Positions 32,923-38,559 of a stretch of 38,559 nt of DNA are shown here, piece by piece. Under the pieces are notes generated by a model, which was given only the letters and a program-made list of their open reading frames with translations, did not search any database and had not been told where the DNA came from. Every line of letters begins with the position of its first letter. The first letter of the stretch is position 1. The stretch covers positions 185,461 through 224,019 of the forward strand of contig NZ_AYWX01000007.1 in NCBI RefSeq assembly GCF_000502875.1, read 5' to 3'. The position numbers and the translations under genes are program-made. The DNA is from Mesorhizobium sp. L2C084A000 (lineage in GTDB: Bacteria > Pseudomonadota > Alphaproteobacteria > Rhizobiales > Rhizobiaceae).

Positions 32923-34479
32923 CTATTCGGCAGCCACGCGCACGGGCGCTGGCTTGAAGTCGTCGGGGAAATGGGTGATCGAGCTCATCACGGGATAGGG
33001 CGTGAAGCCGCCCAGCGCGCAGAGCGAACCAAACTTCATCGTGTTGCAGAGATCGGTGACCAGAGCGAGGTTCTTCTCCGGCTCAATGCCCGCAACTATT
33101 CTGTCGATGGTCTCAACCCCGCGCGTCGAGCCGATGCGGCAGGGCGTGCATTTGCCACAGCTTTCGATGGCGCAGAACTCCATGGCGAAGCGCGCCTGTT
33201 TCAGCATGTCGGCGGTGTCGTCGAACACCACGACGCCGGCATGGCCGATCAGCCCGTCCTTGGCCGCGAAGGCTTCATAATCGAATGGCGTGTCGAACAG
33301 CGCGCGCGGGAAATAGGCGCCGAGCGGCCCGCCGACCTGCACGGCCTTGACCGGGCGCCCCGTGGCAGTGCCGCCGCCGATCTCGTCGACGATCTCGCCC
33401 AGCGTCATGCCGAAAGCGGCTTCGAACAGACCGGCATATTTGACGTTGCCGGCGATCTGGATCGGGATCGTGCCGCGCGAGCGGCCCATGCCGAAATCCT
33501 TGTAGTAGGCCGCACCCTTGTCCATGATGACAGGCACCGAGGCCAGCGAGATGACGTTGTTGATCACCGTCGGCTTGCCGAACAGCCCCTTATGCGCCGG
33601 CAGTGGCGGCTTTGCCCGAACCATGCCGCGTTTGCCCTCGAGCGAATCGAGCAGCGCCGTCTCCTCGCCGCAGACATAGGCGCCGGCGCCGACCCGGATC
33701 TCCATGTCGAAAGCGTAGGGTGAGCCCAGCACGCTGGCGCCAAGAACGCCAGCCTTGCGGGCGATCTCGACGGCCTTGTTCATCACCGCCACCGCATGCG
33801 GATATTCCGAACGGACATAGACGAAGCCCTTCGTCGCGCCCGTGGCTATACCGGCGATCGTCATGCCTTCGATCAGCACGAAGGGATCGCCCTCCATGAT
33901 CATGCGATCGGCGAAGGTACCCGAATCGCCTTCGTCGGCGTTGCAGACGATGTATTTGCGGTCGCCTGCGGTATCGAGCACCGTTTTCCACTTGATGCCG
34001 GTCGGGAAGCCTGCGCCGCCGCGCCCGCGCAGGCCCGACTCGGTAACCTGGGCGACGGTGGCGGCAGGCGTCAGCGCCAGCGCGTTCGTCAGTCCGTTCA
34101 ACCCGCCATGCTTCTTGTAGGATTCGAGCGAAAGCGGATCCGTGACGCCGCAGCGCGCGAAGGTCAGCCGCGTCTGCTTGGCCAGGAAGGGGATCTTGTC
34201 CGGCGTGCCCAGCCAGCGCTTGTGGTGGCCGCCGGTGAGGAAGCCGCTGTCGAACAGGCTTTTGACGTCGGACGGCTTGACCGGCCCGTAGGCGATGCGG
34301 CCATTGGCTGTCGCGACTTCGACCATAGGCTCGAGGAAATAGGCGCCGCGCGACCCGTTGCGCACGATCTTGGCTTCGATGCCGCGCTCGGCGAGTTCGC
34401 CGGCGATCGCCTTGGCGACCTTTTCGGCGCCAAGCGCCAGCGCACCGGAATCGGCTGGAATGTAGATACGCGGGATCAT
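32923..34479 (-). CDS. fdsB: NAD-dependent formate dehydrogenase, beta subunit (NADH/FMN)
   Basis: The 518-residue NuoF-like subunit passes electrons to NAD+. Residues 1-110 form a thioredoxin-like domain without cluster cysteines. The NADH/FMN region has GRGGAGFPTG (152-161) and GAGAYVCGEETAL. The [4Fe-4S] ligands are Cys441, 444, 447 (ESCGKCTPCRIG) and Cys487 (SLCALGG). The start overlaps the fdsG stop by ATGA, indicating coupled translation, and fdsA begins 10 bases after its stop. The length is as expected for FdsB. Confidence 0.95.
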   Translation of the reverse strand: MIPRIYIPADSGALALGAEKVAKAIAGELAERGIEAKIVRNGSRGAYFLEPMVEVATANGRIAYGPVKPSDVKSLFDSGFLTGGHHKRWLGTPDKIPFLAKQTRLTFARCGVTDPLSLESYKKHGGLNGLTNALALTPAATVAQVTESGLRGRGGAGFPTGIKWKTVLDTAGDRKYIVCNADEGDSGTFADRMIMEGDPFVLIEGMTIAGIATGATKGFVYVRSEYPHAVAVMNKAVEIARKAGVLGASVLGSPYAFDMEIRVGAGAYVCGEETALLDSLEGKRGMVRAKPPLPAHKGLFGKPTVINNVISLASVPVIMDKGAAYYKDFGMGRSRGTIPIQIAGNVKYAGLFEAAFGMTLGEIVDEIGGGTATGRPVKAVQVGGPLGAYFPRALFDTPFDYEAFAAKDGLIGHAGVVVFDDTADMLKQARFAMEFCAIESCGKCTPCRIGSTRGVETIDRIVAGIEPEKNLALVTDLCNTMKFGSLCALGGFTPYPVMSSITHFPDDFKPAPVRVAAE

Positions 34480-34955
34480 GAGCGCACCTCTGCAACGATC
34501 TCGTCGAGCTTCTCGTCATCGAGCCGCCCGATCACCTCGCCATCCAGCATTGCGGCGGGCGAACAGGCGCACAGGCCGAGACAATAGACCGGCTCCAGCG
34601 TCACCGAACCGTCGCGGGTCGTCTCATGGAAGCCGATGCCCAGCAATTGCTTCAGCTTGGCGGCGATGGCGTCCGAACCCATCGACTGGCAGGATTCCGC
34701 CTGGCAGAGCTTCAGCACATGCCTGCCTGCCGGGTGGCTGCGGTAATCATGATAAAAGCTGACGACGCCGTGCACCTCGGCCCTGGAAATGTTCAGCGCC
34801 TCGGCGATGACCGGCAGCGCATCCTTGGGCACATGGCCGAACTCTTCCTGGATGCCGTGAAGGATCGGCAGCAATGGGCCTTCGAGGCCCTTCATCTCCT
34901 GGATGATCGCGGCCGTGCGCGACGTAATCTCGGTACTTGCAGGCTGCATTGTCAT
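34476..34955 (-). CDS. fdsG: NAD-dependent formate dehydrogenase, gamma subunit (NuoE-like)
   Basis: The 159-residue thioredoxin-like protein carries one [2Fe-2S] cluster on Cys84, Cys89, Cys125 and Cys129 (LCQAESC; YCLGLC), matching the NuoE family. An extra Cys131 follows. It works with FdsB at the NADH end of the soluble cytoplasmic enzyme. The ATG at 34955 has GGGAGG about 7 bases upstream. It is the first gene of the fds operon; the 175 bases upstream hold the probable promoter and the palindrome at 35101-35121. Confidence 0.95.
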   Translation of the reverse strand: MTMQPASTEITSRTAAIIQEMKGLEGPLLPILHGIQEEFGHVPKDALPVIAEALNISRAEVHGVVSFYHDYRSHPAGRHVLKLCQAESCQSMGSDAIAAKLKQLLGIGFHETTRDGSVTLEPVYCLGLCACSPAAMLDGEVIGRLDDEKLDEIVAEVRS

Positions 34956-35100
34956 GCAGCGCCCTCCCTATCGTAGCGACCCATACTATCGGCCAAGAGC
35001 ATCAAGCTGTTTTGGAACAACGACATGCGCGTGCCGCTTTATCGCTAAGTGCTTAAGAAACCAGAGAAAACCTCTGAAATCAATAAAGCGGTTTCGTTGT

Positions 35101-35121
35101 ACGATAGAAATTTTCTATCGT
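35101..35121. promoter_or_regulatory. Perfect 21-bp palindrome, candidate FdsR site upstream of fdsG
   Basis: Arms ACGATAGAAA and TTTCTATCGT are exact reverse complements around a single central T. The core fits T-N11-A (TAGAAATTTTCTA), the LysR-type recognition pattern. It lies 9 bases beyond the LysR stop and 146 bases before the fdsG ATG. A smaller dyad CAGAG-aaaac-CTCTG lies nearer the gene at 35062-35076. There is no T-run, so a terminator for the LysR gene is less likely. Confidence 0.65.
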
Positions 35122-35130
35122 TCCGTTTGG

Positions 35131-36045
35131 CTAACTCTGTCTAGCGGAACGGTTGGCGTGGAAATCGTCCGCCAGCGCCATTGCCTCGTCCAGCAGCGCC
35201 GAGACCAAAGGTGTGTGCGGTTCGCGCGGTGTCGCCACCAGGCCAACCGTGTGGCTGGCATCTGGCTCGATGATCGGAATGGCCCGGATCGGCTCGGCAA
35301 AGCCGAATGTTTCCGCAAGGTTGAGCGGCATGATCGACGACCATTTGCCGGTGCGGATGTGCGAAAACAGCACGATCATCGAATTGGATTCCAGCGTCGG
35401 TCGCACCTGCACGCCGGCTTCGGCCAGATGCTGATCGATGATGCGGCGGTTCTGCATGTCCGGCGTCAACAGACACAGCGGCAGGCTTGAGAGCTCCGCC
35501 CATGTCACTTTGTCGCGGTCGGAATAGGGATTCCCCATCGCGGTGATCAGTTGGTAGCGCTCGTCATAGAGCGGCACGCTGGTCACCCGCCCCAGCGGCT
35601 CGTTGTCGAGATAGGTGATCCCGGCATCGATGTCGAAATTGCCGAGCAGCGACAGCACCTCGATCGAGGTCCGCGACAGCACCGAAAAGGTGACGCCGGG
35701 ATGCTTTTCGCGAAACGGCGTCGTCAGCCGCGGCAGCATGGCGAGCGCCGTCGGGATGGCGGCGATGCGGATACGGCCGGAAAGTCCGTGGCGCGCCGCG
35801 CGCATTTCCTCGCGCATGGTTCTGGTGTCGCCGACGATGCGGCGTGCCCACACCAGCACCTGTTTTCCCTCCGGCGTCAGCCCCTGGAAGCGTGAGCCGC
35901 GCAGAACCAGCATGACGCCAAGCTGGCCTTCCAACTGCTTGATGCCGGCCGAGAGCGTCGGTTGGGTGACGCCGCATACCTCCGCCGCCCGGCCGAAATG
36001 CTCCTCCCTGGCGAGCGCGATGAAGAATTCCAGCTTGTCGATCAT
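35131..36045 (-). CDS. LysR-family regulator, probable FdsR-type regulator of formate dehydrogenase
   Basis: The 304-residue LysR protein has an N-terminal helix-turn-helix (FFIALAREEHFGRAAEVCGVTQPTLS) and a substrate-binding-like effector domain. It lies directly upstream of fdsG on the same strand, the place where Cupriavidus has fdsR, although there the gene is divergent as far as I recall. Control of the fds operon is inferred from position and from the palindrome between the two. The start at 36045 has GGAAAG 5 bases upstream; a longer reading to 36126 adds 27 atypical residues. The effector may be formate or a related C1 acid. Confidence 0.9.
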   Translation of the reverse strand: MIDKLEFFIALAREEHFGRAAEVCGVTQPTLSAGIKQLEGQLGVMLVLRGSRFQGLTPEGKQVLVWARRIVGDTRTMREEMRAARHGLSGRIRIAAIPTALAMLPRLTTPFREKHPGVTFSVLSRTSIEVLSLLGNFDIDAGITYLDNEPLGRVTSVPLYDERYQLITAMGNPYSDRDKVTWAELSSLPLCLLTPDMQNRRIIDQHLAEAGVQVRPTLESNSMIVLFSHIRTGKWSSIMPLNLAETFGFAEPIRAIPIIEPDASHTVGLVATPREPHTPLVSALLDEAMALADDFHANRSARQS

Positions 36046-36196
36046 GCGATCTTTCCGGTCGTTCGCTGCAAGGTCGGGGAAATTGTGCTCTACCGCAAGC
36101 ACCACGCACAATTGCCCGGCATCCACACCTTTAAGCCGGCTAGCTGTTTCCCGCGGCGCGATGCGGCGCTATGTGGATGAAACTGGGAGATCGACC

Positions 36197-36838
36197 ATGC
36201 TGGGCTGGTTCCGCAAGCTTTTGCCGCGCGAAGATCGCTTCTTCGACCTGTTCGAACGACATTCCCGCACCGTGGTCGGCGGCGCCGAGGCGCTGGAGCA
36301 GCTTCTCCAGGGCAGGGATATCGACCTATGGTGCCAGAAAATCATCGATCTCGAAGATGAGGCCGACCACATCACCGCGGAAGTCCTGCTGGCGGTGCGG
36401 CGCTCCTTCATCACGCCTTTCGATCGCGGCGACATCAAGGACCTGATCCAGTCGATGGATGATGCCATCGACATGATGCACAAGACGGTCAAGACGGTGA
36501 AGCTGTTCGAGCGCAAGGAGTTCGATCCGCTGATGCAGGAAATGGGTGGCGTCATCGTCGCCGCCGCCAAGCTGGTGGCCGAGGCGATCCCGCTGCTCAG
36601 CAAGGTCGCGACGCATACTGTGCGCCTCAACGCCATCGCCGAAGAGGTAATGCGCGTCGAAAGCCGGGCCGACGACCTGCATGAGCAAGGGCTGAAGGAT
36701 CTCTTCAGGAAGCACGGCAGCAGCGATCCGATGGCCTATATGATCGGCTCAGAGATTTATGGCCAGCTGGAAAAGGTGGTCGACCGCTTCGAGGACGTCG
36801 CCAACGAGATCAGCGGCATCGTCATTGAGAATGTCTAG
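36197..36838 (+). CDS. DUF47/PhoU-like protein paired with the Pit transporter
   Basis: The 213-residue all-helical protein belongs to the DUF47 (TIGR00153) family: MLGWFRKLLPREDRFFDLFERHS at the start and repeated acidic EDEADHITAEV and VESRADDLHEQ motifs as in PhoU, which bind metal ions. It is thought to control the adjacent low-affinity phosphate transporter. In Sinorhizobium meliloti the equivalent gene is orfA of the orfA-pit operon. The ATG at 36197 has GGGAGA 6 bases upstream. The Pit gene begins 3 bases after its stop. Confidence 0.93.
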   Translation: MLGWFRKLLPREDRFFDLFERHSRTVVGGAEALEQLLQGRDIDLWCQKIIDLEDEADHITAEVLLAVRRSFITPFDRGDIKDLIQSMDDAIDMMHKTVKTVKLFERKEFDPLMQEMGGVIVAAAKLVAEAIPLLSKVATHTVRLNAIAEEVMRVESRADDLHEQGLKDLFRKHGSSDPMAYMIGSEIYGQLEKVVDRFEDVANEISGIVIENV

Positions 36839-36841
36839 GTG

Positions 36842-37846
36842 ATGGAAGCCACCATTGCCTTTCCCGTGCTGGCCGGCCTCGTCGCCGTCGCACTGTTCTT
36901 CGACTTTCTCAACGGCCTGCACGATGCCGCCAATTCCATCGCCACCATCGTTTCCACCCGCGTGCTGCGGCCGCAATATGCGGTGCTGTGGGCGGCATTC
37001 TTCAATTTCATCGCCTTCATGTTCTTCGGCCTCCACGTTGCCGAGACCGTGGGCAAGGGTATCATCGACGTCAGCATCGTCACCCCGGCGGTGATCTTTG
37101 CAGCGCTCGTCGGCGCCATCGTCTGGAACATCGTCACCTGGATCGCCGGCATCCCGTCGAGCAGCTCGCACGCGCTGATTGGCGGTCTGGTCGGCGCCGG
37201 TGTGGCAAAGGCAGGCGTGGGCGCCATCGTCTGGACAGGGCTTGGCAAGACGGTTGCGGCAATCGTCTTGTCGCCAGCGACCGGCTTTATCCTGGCTCTT
37301 GTCCTGATCCTTGCCGTTTCCTGGCTCTTCGTGCGCCAGACACCGTTTGCGGTCGACAGCACCTTCCGCGTCATGCAGTTCTTTTCCGCCTCGCTCTATT
37401 CCCTCGGGCACGGCGGCAATGACGCCCAGAAGACCATGGGCATCATTGCCGTGCTGCTCTATTCGCAAGGCATGCTCGGCGCGACTTTCTATGTGCCGCT
37501 GTGGGTCGTGCTCACCTGTCAGACGGCGCTGGCGCTCGGTACGTTGTTCGGCGGCTGGCGCATCGTCCACACCATGGGCTCGAAGATCACCCGGCTGAAC
37601 CCGATGCAGGGTTTTTGCGCCGAGACCGGTGGGGCGATCACGCTGTTTGCCGCGACCTGGCTCGGCGTTCCCGTATCGACCACGCACACGATCACCGGCG
37701 CCATCATCGGCGTCGGCGCCGCCCGCCGCGTCTCGGCCGTGCGCTGGGGCATTGCCGGCAATATCGTCATCGCCTGGATCGTCACCCTGCCGGCCACCGC
37801 TTTGATTTCGGCGCTCACCTACCTCGCGGTTGGCCTGGCGAGGTGA
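36842..37846 (+). CDS. pit: Low-affinity inorganic phosphate transporter (PiT family)
   Basis: The 334-residue inner-membrane protein carries the duplicated PiT signature: NGLHDAANSIAT near residues 24-35 and GGNDAQKTMG at 191-200, with about ten membrane segments. PiT proteins import metal-phosphate with protons, usually when phosphate is plentiful. The gene follows the DUF47 partner almost directly; ATG at 36842 or the GTG one codon earlier could be the start. In S. meliloti the orfA-pit operon is repressed by PhoB under phosphate limitation; I did not identify a Pho box here. Confidence 0.94.
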   Translation: MEATIAFPVLAGLVAVALFFDFLNGLHDAANSIATIVSTRVLRPQYAVLWAAFFNFIAFMFFGLHVAETVGKGIIDVSIVTPAVIFAALVGAIVWNIVTWIAGIPSSSSHALIGGLVGAGVAKAGVGAIVWTGLGKTVAAIVLSPATGFILALVLILAVSWLFVRQTPFAVDSTFRVMQFFSASLYSLGHGGNDAQKTMGIIAVLLYSQGMLGATFYVPLWVVLTCQTALALGTLFGGWRIVHTMGSKITRLNPMQGFCAETGGAITLFAATWLGVPVSTTHTITGAIIGVGAARRVSAVRWGIAGNIVIAWIVTLPATALISALTYLAVGLAR

Positions 37847-37857
37847 GGTGAGGAAAT

Positions 37858-38235
37858 CTACCTGTCCACAAGGTTCAGGATGTTGCCGTCTGGATCCTTG
37901 AACCAGGCGACCTTCATTCCGTAACCGACGTGGATATCGCCCTCCAGTGTCAGGCCCGGCATCTGATAGTGCTCGAAGGCGACGCCCTTCGACTTCAGCG
38001 CCTTGACGATATCGCCGATCCCGTCGCCAACCATCCAGGTCACCGCTGTCGCCTTATTGGTTCCGGCAAATTGGGAATGATAGACGTTGAGGGTGGTATC
38101 GCCACTTTTGTAGACGATCAGTTCGCCGCCCTCATCGTGCACCTGTTGCAGGCCAAGCGTTCCCTCGTAGAAAGCCTTGGCCTTTGCCAGGTCGCTTACC
38201 GCCAGATTTGCCGTTGCGTTGCTGTTTGCGAGCAT
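37858..38235 (-). CDS. VOC (glyoxalase/bleomycin resistance fold) protein
   Basis: The 125-residue protein has the VOC pattern: NLAVSDLAKAKAFYEGTLGL at residues ~9-28 and a late AWFKDPDGNILNLVD. Members include glyoxalases, dioxygenases and drug-binding proteins; this one has no distinguishing mark and its function is unknown. The ATG at 38235 is supported by AAGGAG 7-8 bases upstream; a longer reading to 38274 is not. It is convergent with pit and divergent from the Mrp-like gene. Confidence 0.87.
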   Translation of the reverse strand: MLANSNATANLAVSDLAKAKAFYEGTLGLQQVHDEGGELIVYKSGDTTLNVYHSQFAGTNKATAVTWMVGDGIGDIVKALKSKGVAFEHYQMPGLTLEGDIHVGYGMKVAWFKDPDGNILNLVDR

Positions 38236-38452
38236 GATGGTCTCCTTTCCTGGTTGTCGGCCCGTGCTGGTCACCGAAATAGGTCGCCGCGATCGTTTGA
38301 CGACTGTCGCTTGACCTGATTGTTGGCCGCATCGGCGCTCGATTATCTGGAAGACGTTTGGCGTGGATGAAATCCGACAGGACCCGCCGCTTTTTCAGGC
38401 ACGCCAAGACAGCCATTGCTCCACGGCTTGGTTCTGTCCGGAAACTGCATTA

Positions 38453-38488
38453 TCTCAGGTGCAAGCTGCATCTCAGGCGCAAGCTGCG
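38453..38488. repeat. Tandem 18-base duplication before the Mrp-like gene
   Basis: Two adjacent 18-base units, TCTCAGGTGCAAGCTGCA and TCTCAGGCGCAAGCTGCG, differ at two positions. They end 15 bases before the ATG of the gene at 38504, immediately ahead of its ribosome binding site. The unit count could vary between strains and alter the leader of the transcript. Confidence 0.7.
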
Positions 38489-38503
38489 TAAGGAAAAACT
38501 GCC

Positions 38504-38559
38504 ATGTCCGTCACCAAGGAAATCGTCACCGAGCGTCTGAAGACGGTCAACGGGCCGGA
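38504..38559 (+). CDS. Start of an Mrp/ApbC-like Fe-S carrier ATPase, cut by window edge
   Basis: Only 18 codons are present, opening MSVTKEIVTERLKTVNGP. This resembles the N-terminal MIP18-like (DUF59) segment of alphaproteobacterial Mrp/NBP35-family P-loop ATPases, which carry and deliver Fe-S clusters. The ribosome binding site AAGGAAAAACTGCC precedes the ATG. The call rests on the remembered N-terminus alone, so a different DUF59 protein is possible. Confidence 0.55.
   Translation, partial: MSVTKEIVTERLKTVNGP

Noticed and set aside
35615..36196. Long N-terminal extension of the DUF47 protein
   Set aside because: It crosses the divergent LysR gene in antisense. The ATG at 36197 has a good ribosome binding site and gives the family length.

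Overview
The window is GC-rich, densely packed chromosomal DNA that most resembles an alphaproteobacterium of the order Rhizobiales, probably Mesorhizobium or a close relative. This rests on the protein sequences, the DUF47-Pit phosphate pair, the fds formate dehydrogenase operon and many short palindromic intergenic repeats of the rhizobial RIME type. The genus is an inference. I saw no tRNA, rRNA, CRISPR array, integrase or transposase.

Layout. 1-8.4 kb: the edge of a FAD-dependent oxidoreductase, prfC (release factor 3), a three-gene arsR/SRPBCC/PhnB-like operon with a striking nested dyad upstream, ilvD, and an MsbA-like ABC exporter. 8.5-12.5 kb: a CodA-like deaminase followed by an EamA-family permease, then a choline-kinase/APH-fold phosphotransferase divergent from a SAM methyltransferase. 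12.5-17 kb: a dimethylglycine-dehydrogenase-like FAD/GcvT fusion protein, translationally coupled to a second phosphotransferase and divergent from a DeoR regulator. 17-18.3 kb: an Rrf2 regulator with a thioredoxin-reductase-like flavoprotein. 18.4-25.4 kb: a LysR regulator and a five-gene operon with the same order and sizes as E. coli ydcSTUV-patD (polyamine-type uptake plus gamma-aminobutyraldehyde dehydrogenase). Its three gaps each carry a different palindromic repeat.

25.5-28.5 kb (minus strand): a hybrid alpha/beta-hydrolase/cyclase-like/LuxR regulator followed by an exported AhpD-like protein, a SnoaL-like protein and a small hypothetical protein. 28.6-36.0 kb (minus strand): a complete NAD-dependent molybdenum formate dehydrogenase operon, fdsG-fdsB-fdsA-(74-codon small gene)-fdhD/fdsC-fdsD, preceded by a LysR gene in the place of fdsR and a perfect 21-bp palindrome. 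36.2-38.6 kb: the DUF47-Pit phosphate uptake pair, a VOC protein and the first codons of an Mrp/ApbC-like gene.

How it works together: the modules are mostly metabolic and each has its own regulator. They cover branched-chain amino acid synthesis, nucleobase deamination, methylated-amine oxidation (which would yield one-carbon units and possibly formate), polyamine uptake and oxidation, formate oxidation and phosphate uptake. The points most worth a second look are the FdsA subunit lacking the cysteines of one expected Fe-S cluster, the extra small gene inside the fds operon, the pseudo-cyclase LuxR hybrid with its exported AhpD-like neighbour, the two-kinase/DMGDH cluster, and several perfect dyads beside regulator genes.
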